Assembly (NCBI GenBank): GCA_916048055.1
Contig: CAJZHL010000028.1
Span: forward strand, 682,001 to 746,000
Direction: 5' to 3'
Length of the DNA stretch: 64,000 bases
Source of the DNA: Pedinophyceae sp. YPF-701
Lineage: Eukaryota; Chlorophyta; Pedinophyceae
Of the stretch, positions 54,878 to 64,000 are shown one piece after another (positions within the stretch are counted from its first letter, which is position 1; each line of letters begins with the position of its first letter). The notes beneath the pieces were generated by a model. The model was not told where the DNA came from, made no database searches, and saw only the letters and a list, made by a program, of their open reading frames with translations. A program made the position numbers and the translations under genes.

Positions 54878-55683
54878 GGGGTTTGCTCCCGCTCGCAGGC
54901 AAGGGCATGTAAGTCTCTTGTCTCTGCTCGCCTGCTCCGGGTGGCTGTGCGTCGACTCTGAGGGCAAGGGCACGCTGCCAGCCAAAACATTTTGAACCAC
55001 TGTTCAGCGTGCGTGACCGACATGCAATGCCCATGCGCGCCACCTGGTCGGGTCACCGGCTGAGGAGGAGATCGCCACGCGTCCCGCCTCGCGAGGCGTG
55101 TCGGAATCGCTGACGAACAGAGCAGGTGATTCCTGCGGCTTGATGTGGCCACGTGCGGGCAATTGACGCCCGTGCAGCTGCGTGCGGGCGACGGCGCTTC
55201 GCTGCGGTTTGAGGACATCGACCCGACCTCGTGACATCAAAGAAGGGATCACAGGAAGGGAAGGGATGGGAACATTTGGTGTGAACGTCTGCCAAGACGC
55301 TGCCACCAGTGGTAGGGGCATCTTCGACACTGCCGGCTCCTGTTCCCTGTTGTTGGTGTTGGTGGGCATGAGGGGCGACGGGAACAATAATGCGATGAAA
55401 GTGAAGGCGAATCATGAAACTTGTAAAGGTGAGTGGTCCATCTTTGAACCATCAGAATGATAGCGCAGGTGGTCCGCGATGCAAACCGCGGGCCAGTCGC
55501 GCCGTCGCTAGAGCCATCGGCAGCCGCGTTCGCGGCGACTGTAAAGGGATTTGACATCAATCGTACAAGGCCGGATTAATAATAGAAGGCCGAACGTCGC
55601 CCGCGCTGGTTGCCAGCCCGTGGACGACCAAGTGCAGGCGTGCTCGGCGCTGTTGGTGTTGTAAGGGGCGGCCAACCAATCAA
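54878..55683. other. Intergenic, convergent 3' ends, nothing recognised
   Basis: The 806 bases between convergent stops, with lower GC than the genes. No gene, repeat or RNA seen. Confidence 0.5.
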
Positions 55684-58600
55684 TCAAACCTGAGACAACG
55701 TAGAGGGCCTCACCCTGGGCTGAGTCAAGGAAATTTCGAACCACTTTGGCAGGTCGGAGAGGGGGAGTGCCAGGGCTTCCATAAACGCTTTCATGCGGTC
55801 GAGCGGGCGCATGTTGAGGTGCTTGGGCACCTTGATGATCGGAGCCCCGCCTCCGCGGAACTTGGGCAGGTCGTCGTGCCGCACCGCAAAGTCGATGTGG
55901 ACCGTCGTGGGGGACAGCGAGGGCCTGGCCAGGCGGTTCGATGAGGACGTGATGCCGTCGGAGGACGTTTCCGCAACGACCTTGTCGTGCTCGACGACGG
56001 CCATCCACATGCCGAAGTTGCGCGCCAGGCGCCGCCGCAGCTGGTCGCCCACCGACGGCATCCGGGCCGCCACCGCCGACACAAACGGCCGCATGATGAT
56101 CTCGTAAAACTCCGCCTGCGCCCCCGGCACGTACGTCAGCTCCTCCACCATCAGCGCCTGCGGCTGCATCCCCAGCGCCTTCTCCATCTCGCCCTGCTCG
56201 AAGAACTCGCGCATCACGCGGTCCGTCCAGTCCATGACCACCTGGCCCTCGCGGAACATCATGAAGAGGTCGGCCAGGTGCAGCAGAGCCTGCAGCATCA
56301 GCGCCCGGTCCTTGCAGGTGGCGCCGGGCCCGGAGGTGCTCGACACGTCGTTGACCCAGCTCCGGGTCTCAGCCATCGTCTCCAGGTTGGCCACCAGGTC
56401 GAAGTGCACCGCCATGTCCGTCCCCATCACCGACGTCACGATCGCCGTCCGCACCGTCCCCCACGCGGCCTCGTCCAGCCCCGCCAGCACGTCCGCCTCG
56501 GGGTGGTCCGTCATGACCTCAAACAGCCGCGCCGCGTGCATGTTCTCCTGCACCGCCATGTCGTTGTACCGGATCGCCAGCGGGTCCCGCGTCGCCACCA
56601 GGAACGCGTTGTTCGTCCCCCGGTGGCCCATGTCGTGCGCCAGCGCCGCCAGCATCAGCGCCGCGCGGTCCCACGTCCCCAGCCGCCCGCGCACCTCGCG
56701 CGCGTTGGACAGCAGGATGAACATGCCGTGCGTCACGTCCACAGCGTGCGGCCAGTTGTGGTACGGGTGGTCGCTGTAAGACGCCTCGATCAGCGGCAGC
56801 AGCGCGCGCAGGCGCTCCTTCGGCAGGCGCCCGCCGCTGCCGGTGTCCTCGTCCGTCACCAGCTTCAGCTGCTCGAACATAGCCATCACCATGTCCTGGA
56901 GCTGCTCCCGGTCCACCAGCAGCGACGACCAGCTCCATGCTTGCACAGCCTGCGGCTCGCTCGCCCAGCCGTCCTCGGCGCCCGAATCCGACTTGTTGTG
57001 CGCGCCCTGCGTCACGCGTGACGACGTTGCCGCGTCCTCCGCGCCTGACGCGGTCGTGCGGGTCGAGGAGGCTAGCACCCTGCTCGACTCCCCCGCCCCG
57101 CCCTCGTCTGAGCCCATCCTCGGCCCGTACATGCGCGCCCACGCGCGCATGCCGCTGGCGCCGTCGACCTCGGTGGCGCCGGCCATCAGGCGCTTCATGA
57201 CGGTGCGCCCGCCCTCGTTGGCCTTGTGCATGATTTGCAAAAAGTCGACGATGCGCGTCAGGGCCGCGAACCCCGTGAGGCGGTCGTTGCGTCCCTCGTG
57301 CCCGACGAGCACCCCACGGTGGTCGAGCAAGGCCGCGGACTCGACGATCTTCGACAGGAGGTCTTGGAGCGGCGTCACCATGAGCGCCGACATGATGTAG
57401 AAGTTGCACACCAGGAGGACGATGCAGATGAGGAGCGGGAGCAGCTTGCGGAGGGCGTCCTCCTTGCCGGTGTTGAGCAGCAGCATGCGGTAGTCATAGC
57501 GCAGCAGCACGGTGTACTCGGGGTCGGTGACCCACACCGCGGGCGGCAGGTGGCTGTGGGCGAACGGGTCCGTGATGGCGTCGAAATCATCGTCCTGGAG
57601 CGCCGTGACGAACGCCGCGTCGGGCTGGCCGCCCAGTCGCACGAGGACGTGGGTGATGGCGTTGCTGGGACTGAGGTTTGTCGTGGGCCCGGTGTTGGAC
57701 CCAGCCGAGGCTGCAAGCACGGAAAGCGCAGGGCGAGGTGGTGAGCAGAGTGCGACGAGCAGGGGGGCGAGGCGTTGCAGCAACCCAGCAGCGGCGTGGG
57801 CGCCTCACTTGTCACGGCTTGCAGGGGGCTGCCATCAACAGGGCCATTGGGGCTGAGCTTGTTGTTGGCGGCGAGGATGCCCACGTAGCGCCACATTGCG
57901 AAAGCAACTCCGTTGAACGAGTCCGGGAGGATGGCGACCAGGGTCTCGACCACGAGCACGGCGCACACGCTGAGAGCAGTGAGGCACATGAGCCACTGCG
58001 TCCACCGGTGGCCTGTGCCCTGCTTGTACCCTCCGCCGCCGGCGACGTCCATGCTGTGGTACGACATCGACCTCTGCCGCCACGCCGCGGCCACGATCTT
58101 CAAGAACACGAGCGGCAGGACCAGGAAGGATACGACCTTGCGCGTCGTGGTCACGTCGTCAATGTAGCCCGGCGTCTCCTCGCGGCCGACCACCGCGTGG
58201 TGCGCGGACACGGAGTTGTAGACGAGGCTGTGCAGCGCGGGCCACACGAACATTGCGAGGAAGGCCACGGCGTCGAGCACGTAGGGCGTAGGGGCCAGCA
58301 AGTCCGGCATGTGCAGCCACCACGCGACGAGGAGGTGCAGCGCCGCGTCGATGAGGATGAAGGCTGCGGCGCCCATCGCCACACCCCAGACGACGCCGAC
58401 GGGCGGGAACGGCTCGTAGGCTTCCTCGAGCACAAGGTCTAGGTACGCAATCAGCAGGCAGCCGACGGCGATGCCGGCGAACCAAAACGGCGACGACAGG
58501 GCCGGGAAGAGCGCCCGCGCGGCGCGGTCGACGGCCCAAGCGAGGCGCGCGCGGGCCCACGTCGCGCGGGCCGACGCGCCTCGCGTCAACTTCTCCAGGT

Positions 58601-61600
58601 AGGCGGGGGCCTTGCCCGACGGCGAGGCGACCAGCTCCGCGTTGTGCAGCCAGGAGCCGTACGGGTCGAGGCCGAGGCCGGTTGCGAATCGCTTGAACCG
58701 CTCGGTGGTGTCCATGCCCAGGTACTTGTCGACCTTGGCGATGGGCGCGCCGCCGCCCGTCCACTCCGGGGCTTCCGGGAACTCGATCAAGCGACCGGTG
58801 CTGTCGGAAGGGACGTGGGCGAGAACCCGCGCCGGGGCGGAAGTTGCGCCCTTGTCATGGTCGACGACGGCCATCCACATGCCGAAGTTGCGCGCCAGGC
58901 GCCGCCGCAGCTGGTCGCCCACCGACGGCATCCGGGCCGCCACCGCCGACACAAACGGCCGCATGATGATCTCGTAAAACTCCGCCTGCGCCCCCGGCAC
59001 GTACGTCAGCTCCTCCACCATCAGCGCCTGCGGCTGCATCCCCAGCGCCTTCTCCATCTCGCCCTGCTCGAAGAACTCGCGCATCACGCGGTCCGTCCAG
59101 TCCATGACCACCTGGCCCTCGCGGAACATCATGAAGAGGTCGGCCAGGTGCAGCAGGGTCTGGATCATCAGCTTGTGCTCGGACGGGCTCAGGCGCGTCT
59201 GCCTCACGTTGTCCGCGCTGGGCGAGACGTTCGAATCGACCCAGGTCTCCGCCTCCGCCATCGTCTCCAGCTTCGCCACCAGGTCGAAGTGCAACGCCAT
59301 GTCCGTCCCCATCACCGACGTCACGATCGCCGTCCGCACCGTCCCCCACGCGGCCTCGTCCAGCCCCGCCAGCACGTCCGCCTCGGGGTGGTCCGTCATG
59401 ACCTCAAACAGCCGCGCCGCGTGCATGTTCTCCTGCACCGCCATGTCGTTGTACCGGATCGCCAGCGGGTCCCGCGTCGCCACCAGGAACGCGTTGTTCG
59501 TCCCCCGGTGGCCCATGTCGTGCGCCAGCGCCGCCAGCATCAGCGCCGCGCGGTCCCACGTCCCCAGCCGCCCGCGCACCTCGCGCGCGTTGGACAGCAG
59601 GATGAACATGCCGTGCGTCACGTCCACAGCGTGCGGCCAGTTGTGGTACGGGTGGTCGCTGTACGACGCCTCGATCAGCGGCAGCAGCGCTTGCAGGCGG
59701 CGGCGCGGGAGCCGGCCGCCCTCGGCGAACTCGGCCTCGGTGACCAGGTCCAGGCGCACAAACATGCCCATCACGATCGCGCCGAGCGTGTCGCGCTCCT
59801 CCGTCACGGCCGACCACTCCCAGCGCGTCACGTCGTCCTTGACCACGATGAAGCGGTCCGAGTCCTTGGCGCTGTCCCCCAGCTCCGTCATCGACATGAA
59901 GCGCGACGGGTTCCGCCCGGGGTTCGACAGCGCCTTCGACCGCGGCGCTTTGACGTTGTCGTGGCTGCTCGCCTGGCTGACGCGGTCGTGGATCGCCGCG
60001 GTCAGCTTGTTGGTCCCCTGCGACCCCTGCGACGTGCCAAACGCCCGCCGCTCCATCACCGCGCCGCGGTCCGGCCGGCGCGTGCGGTACATGTCGGCCC
60101 ACTCGACGGCCGCCTCCGCGCCACCCTCGCCGCCCGCGGCCTGGTGCATGAGCCGCTGCAGCACCACGCGCCCGCCCGCGTACGCCTTCTGCATGATGCG
60201 CATAAACTCCTCGACGCGGTCGACGGCCTCCTCGATCGAGAGGTCCATGCCGCGCGCGTCGCGGCCCTCGACGAACACACCGCGCGCGTCCAGGCTCGCG
60301 GAGAACCGCACGAGCGACGCCAGGAGCTGCTGCAGGGGCAGCACCATGAGCCACCCCGCGAGGTAGAACGTCGTGAAGAGGACCACGACGCAGGCCGCGA
60401 GCGGGATGTACTTGCGACGAGTCTGCGCGGCGAGGTCCTCCATGAAGAAGCCGCGGAAGTCGCACCGCATGAAGGACGTCGACTCGTCGCTGCGCAGCCA
60501 CACGCCGGGCTCGTACCCGTCGGCGAGCGGGTCGCCCGGCGGCGCGTCGGGCAGCGTCTTCACGACCTCGCCGTCGATGAACACGTGCGTGACGTGCCGG
60601 CCCGGCGCGCCGACGGCCTCGGACGTGTCGAGTGTGTCTGCACACAGGGGGGGCGCGGCACGCGCGGTGGGGCCGGGGGACCGTGCGCGGACACGCGTGC
60701 GAGGTCGACCTGGACATCTGGCGCGTGGCGGGCCCGCAGGCGTGCTGCAAGGTCCGCGTCAGGTGGCCACGGGGTCGTACCTAGCAGCACCTGGAGCCGG
60801 AATGGCTGGCTCTTGGCGCCCTCGAACAGGTTGGGGCTGACCGCGAGGAAGTCTCCCTCGGCGGAGTACCTCCGCGGGATGCTCTCCATCATCGCGGAGC
60901 ACAACAGGATGCCGGCGCAGCTCACGGCCGTCATGACCATGAGCCACTGCAAAAACAGGGGCAGCTAGGGGTGGGTCGGTGCGGGGCGCGGGGGGCGCGC
61001 GTGCGCAGCGGGAGCGCGGCGGGGGGCGGGGATCTGCCTCGGGGGCCCGGGGAGGCGGCCCCTCGGTCGCGCTCGCGCGCACCTGCGACATGCCGCGCGT
61101 CACTCGGTTGTGTCCGCTGTGGGGAGCCCAGGAGCTCGAGGCGCGCCGGCTCCGGCTGTGCCTCAGAGCATGCAGCCGCCAGGACCCCGTGACGACCTTG
61201 AGGAAAGCCAGCGGCAGGACCAGGGTGGCGATCACGATGCGCGCCCGCGACACGTCGCGCAGGTAGCCATCGAACTCATCGGCTGTGAGCGCGGAATCCT
61301 TGCCCACCGCGTTGTAGACGCGGCCGTGCAACGCCGGCCACACGAGCAGCGAGATGATCGGGATGCCGTCGATGACGTACGAGATGGGGGAGCGCAGCTC
61401 CTCGACGCCGTAGACGAACCCTGCCACGGCGCCTGCAGCGGTGTCCAGGAGGAGCGCCGCGCACGCCGCGCCGCCCACGCCCCACACGAGCGGCCTGGAC
61501 GGGAAGGGCTCATGGCTGGCCTCCAGGACTGTGTCGAGGAAGGCGATGAGGAAGCACACCAGCACCGTGCAGGCGAAGTAGGCTCGAGAGCTCAGGACCT

Positions 61601-61780
61601 GCGGGCGGGGCCGAGCTCGCGCGACCCGGTGTGTCGAGGCGGGCGGGCGCGCACGGAGGGGGATAAGACGGGGGTGGGCGCGTGAGTTCGACGCCGACGG
61701 GGGCCGCGCGGCCGCGGGCGCGAGGCACGCACCCGAGTGAGCAGGCTGGCCGACGAAGCCCGAGGCGTGCGGGAGCCCAT
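55684..61780 (-). CDS. Double-headed membrane 3',5'-cyclic nucleotide phosphodiesterase
   Basis: Predicted to hydrolyse cAMP and/or cGMP. Exons are 61780-61733, 61598-61083, 60946-60781, 60637-57809 and 57710-55684, which sum to exactly 1861 codons plus stop. The protein is two copies of one unit. Each has four membrane helices (for example AYFACTVLVCFLIAFLDTVL and IVIATLVLPLAFLKVV), a fifth helix, a loop domain of about 120 residues, a sixth helix (PLAACVVVLFTTFYLAGWLM), a helical linker and a class I PDE domain. PDE metal-site motifs occur at about 575 and 1505 (YHNWPHAVDVTHG) and 616 and 1546 (HDMGHRGTNNAF), with the Gln of GAQAEFYEIIMRPF after each. PDE1 and the second membrane module are encoded by one uninterrupted exon, so these are not two genes. 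Both active sites look intact. Confidence 0.88.
55991..56286 (-). repeat. Catalytic-domain duplicate block 1, copy in PDE2
   Basis: These 296 bases are identical to 58861-59156. They encode the C-terminal part of the PDE domain, from ADLFMMFREGQVV to MWMAVV. Flanking sequence differs at once on both sides. Confidence 0.95.
56411..56778 (-). repeat. Catalytic-domain duplicate block 2, copy in PDE2
   Basis: These 368 bases are identical to 59296-59663. They encode the metal-binding half of the PDE domain (from SDHPYHNWPH to GTDMA). Between blocks 1 and 2 the two copies differ strongly and one is 15 bases longer. Confidence 0.95.
58861..59156 (-). repeat. Catalytic-domain duplicate block 1, copy in PDE1
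   Basis: Identical over all 296 bases to 55991-56286, including third codon positions. Confidence 0.95.
59296..59663 (-). repeat. Catalytic-domain duplicate block 2, copy in PDE1
   Basis: Identical over 368 bases to 56411-56778; the first difference downstream is a silent change at the Tyr codon of SYSDHPYHNW. Confidence 0.95.
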
Positions 61781-63091
61781 CGTGGCCCGGCAACCGACGC
61801 ACGATTTCGCGCGAAAGCGAGCCACGGATGAAAGCTCCGCCGAGGCGCTGCCGTGGGTTGGAGGTTCCAAGCGAGGGTCTACACGGAATCCATCGCCGGT
61901 CGACGCATCGCGCCGCGTCAATCCGCAATAGTATGGATAGCCGGTGATGAATAGTGCCTCGGTGGCACGCCGCCGCGCGGCCTTCAACAGCCGCGTTGCC
62001 TCGGTGCGTGGGGTAGAAGAAGAAGTTTGCGCTCGCGTCGGCAGGGCTCGCAGAGGCCCCGGATCGCGCCGTCCGTGCACTCGGCCGCTGTGCGACATAT
62101 GCGAGGAGCCCGAGTACCGCGTAAACCGGGCATATTCCATGAAAAGATGTGGCGGGTAGGGCGGCCCCGGCACAGCGACCTCGCCCGCGGGCGTGCGTCT
62201 GTGCACCGCGTCGTGCGAGGGTCTCACGCGAACCCGGCCGGCTTTCAATCCTCCGTGGCTCTGGCAGGTCTGCGCGGCAGGTTTTGCGCGCCGGCTCGCT
62301 GGCGAGCAGACCACGTGCTCCTGTGCAAACCGACCCGGGCCACCGCGTGGGCGCGCAGCGTCGCAATACGAAGAATACACTGGCATCCTTGCGACGTCCT
62401 CGAGAGAGGATCCCTACCTGCCGCTTTCGGGCAGGACTGCGCGCGGGAGCCACGCACTGGGGCGACGGGTGCACAGCGCGCAGCTGTGCAACCCCCGCCT
62501 GCGCCTGACGCGGCGTCCTTGCGTCTCGATCTTCGACGCAGCGGGTACTGCGTGGTAGGAGTGGTCTCCGATGCATCACATAAAGTGACCGCGCATGATT
62601 TCGCCCTCTTGCGGCAGTTCTTGCTAGCTTTTGTCACTCGCACTGCGCGCGTCGCGAACAGCCCGCGCTCGGTCACCGGCACGGCCTGCCATCCGCGCAC
62701 CCACGGATGCGGCCGAACCAGCGGCGTGGCGTGGACCTGCAGCGCCGAAGTTCTCGGCAGGCCAGGCACCTGCATGCGAGGTGCCGCTTCCACACGTGTG
62801 GCGAGCCATCGGACGGCTGCGCGCGACTTTGCGCGTGCCGCACCGCGTCGGTGGGAGTACGGCGGAAGCGCGGGCGAAGAGGGCGCACCTTTACGTGGTC
62901 GCGAATGCGCGCTGAGAGAGGTGGCCTGCAGACCTGGATTAGCGCGTGGACGTAGATCTGATTTCTACGTCCCCGACGCCCCGTCTGACCCTCATGGCTG
63001 CCGAGGGTTCAAGGGGGCGCCGCGGTGCGTGTACACGGGATGAAGTGGAGCAACCCACGCGCGAAGCGGAAGGCGGCGTCGCCGTCGCGTC
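61781..63091. promoter_or_regulatory. Divergent region between PDE and FGGY kinase genes
   Basis: The 1.3 kb between two start codons facing apart. Open frames on both strands carry no recognisable motifs. It may hold untranslated exons. Nothing further supported. Confidence 0.4.
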
Positions 63092-64000
63092 ATGCCACGC
63101 GTGGTCGTACGCAGCGTAGGGAGCGCCACTCCGCGCGCCCTCCCGTTGCCTGCGTCACCCAGCAGCCGGCCAGGGGACGCCGGCGCGTTGTCGCCCGCGT
63201 CCCGAACCCCCACCTCCCCCGCCATGTCCGTGCGGTGCGCGCCGGTCGAAGCCGCAGCACATGCCCGCGACGTGCAGTGCCGGGCGGGTCCAGAGACCAG
63301 CGCGGCAGGGTCCTTGGCGCTGGGCATCGACTTCGGCACTTCGGGGTGCCGGGTCAGCGTCATCGACGGGGAGTCGCAGCAGATAGTGTACGAGGGCGCC
63401 GGCAAATACGTCGGCGAGCAGGACGACCCGACCGCGTCGTGGAGACAAGCCATGGTGACCCTGGTCACGAGCGTGCCGGAGGAAGTTCGGGCGCGGGTGG
63501 GGTCCGTCGCCATCGACGGCACCTCCGGAACGACGATTCTGGTCGACATCGACACAGGTGGGGCCCTGAGCGACGCTGCGCGCGCTGTCCTGCACAACCA
63601 TCACGGGGAGCCAGGTTGCCGCGTCCCGGCGGAGCGCCGACCGTCGCCGGCGCCTCCGACGTCGGGCGGCGGGTGCGGGTGTTCGCAGGCGATGTTTTGG
63701 CGGAGCCGAAGATGTACTTTGAGGCGCAGCCGGCGGAGGCAGTGGCTGCGGTGCGCGCTGTAGCGCCCGAGAACCACACCACGCGCTCGTCGTCCTCCGC
63801 CCTGTGCAAGCTGCTCACGTGGTACACGTCCGGACTCATCGCCGAGCTGGAGCGCGCGGGGAAGCGGCCCGTGCTCATGCACCAGGCCGACTGGGCAGCG
63901 TGGTTGCTGCACGGGCAGTGGTGCTCCGACTGGAACAACGCGCTCAAGCTCGGGCTCGAACCCGACACGGGGACCTTCCCCGAGTGGATGACGTCGAAGC
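63092..64000 (+). CDS. FGGY-family sugar kinase (plant XK1/D-ribulose kinase-like), 3' end missing
   Basis: Phosphorylates a sugar with ATP; the nearest pattern is the plastid XK1 protein of plants and its cyanobacterial relative, described as D-ribulose kinases. Exon 1 is 63092-63557 and exon 2 starts at 63689 and runs off the window. The join (VDIDTG to DVLAEPKMYFEA) keeps phase. The first phosphate loop is LALGIDFGTSGCRVSVIDG, then VAIDGTSGTTILVD. Exon 2 has the substrate region APENHTTRSSSSALCKLLTW and HQADWAAWLLHG, then DWNNALKLG. The first 60 residues are rich in Arg, Ser, Pro and Ala, like a chloroplast transit peptide; a second ATG at 63224 could start a shorter form. Confidence 0.88.

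Noticed and set aside
55684-60584. Two tandem, separate PDE genes
   Set aside because: No stop codon separates PDE1 from the second membrane module; they share the exon 60637-57809 and the next junction keeps phase.
1-64000. Bacterial contaminant because of high GC and dense open frames
   Set aside because: Introns with conserved phases, cilium proteins, SAC9, LCB2, E1 and no operons or Shine-Dalgarno pattern show nuclear eukaryotic DNA.

Overview
This window looks like nuclear DNA from a unicellular, flagellated member of the green lineage, most likely a high-GC green alga. Almost every gene is split by short GT-AG introns (about 80-420 bases), base composition is very GC-rich, and several products have their closest recognisable relatives in plants and algae: a SAC9-type phosphoinositide phosphatase with a WW domain, a plastid-type peptide chain release factor with a transit-peptide-like leader, a plant-type PAP/OAS1 nucleotidyltransferase, a seed-maturation (SMP) domain protein, a FORGETTER1/Strawberry-notch helicase and an XK1-like FGGY sugar kinase. 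A B9D2 homologue (cilium transition zone) and a CCDC81-type HU-domain protein say the cell builds cilia. The species was not identified; there was no search.

Layout. 0-3.2 kb: 3' part of a nucleotidyltransferase gene (+). 4.1-5.3 kb: a cysteine-rich secreted protein (-). 5.7-7.6 kb: Josephin/ataxin-3 deubiquitinase with three UIMs and a UBX-like C-terminus (-). 8.9-12.9 kb: ubiquitin-activating enzyme E1 (+), with a hairpin-bearing intron. 13.3-14.0 kb: Vps55/LEPROT (-). 14.8-18.6 kb: GH38 alpha-mannosidase (+). 19.2-22.3 kb: PQ-loop vacuolar amino-acid transporter (+). 23.4-26.2 kb: SAC-WW phosphatase (-). 26.8-30.9 kb: Strawberry notch helicase with a C-terminal UBA (+). 30.9-33 kb: gene-poor, with a dispersed repeat. 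33-34.1 kb: B9D2 (-). 34.6-35.1 kb: SMP protein (+). 35.3-36.8 kb: WD40 protein (-). 37.8-39.8 kb: release factor 2 (-). 40.4-42.4 kb: RRM-methyltransferase (+). 43.1-45.8 kb: SUMO-HU fusion (+). 46.0-46.7 kb: unknown (-). 47.0-49.5 kb: serine palmitoyltransferase LCB2 (-). 50.1-54.9 kb: TFIIS-M/SPOC protein (+). 55.7-61.8 kb: a membrane cyclic-nucleotide phosphodiesterase with two catalytic domains (-). 63.1 kb to the end: FGGY kinase (+, partial).

The genes do not form a pathway and the order looks like ordinary eukaryotic shuffling, but ubiquitin-family biology recurs (E1, Josephin-UBX, UBA-helicase, SUMO fusion). The two observations most likely to be new are a SUMO-like domain ending in Gly-Gly fused in one exon to a CCDC81-type HU protein, and a single reading frame encoding two complete membrane-module-plus-PDE units whose catalytic DNA is identical over two blocks of 296 and 368 bases. 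Exon boundaries were worked out by eye from splice signals, phase and family alignment from memory; most models close exactly in frame. Those that do not are flagged.
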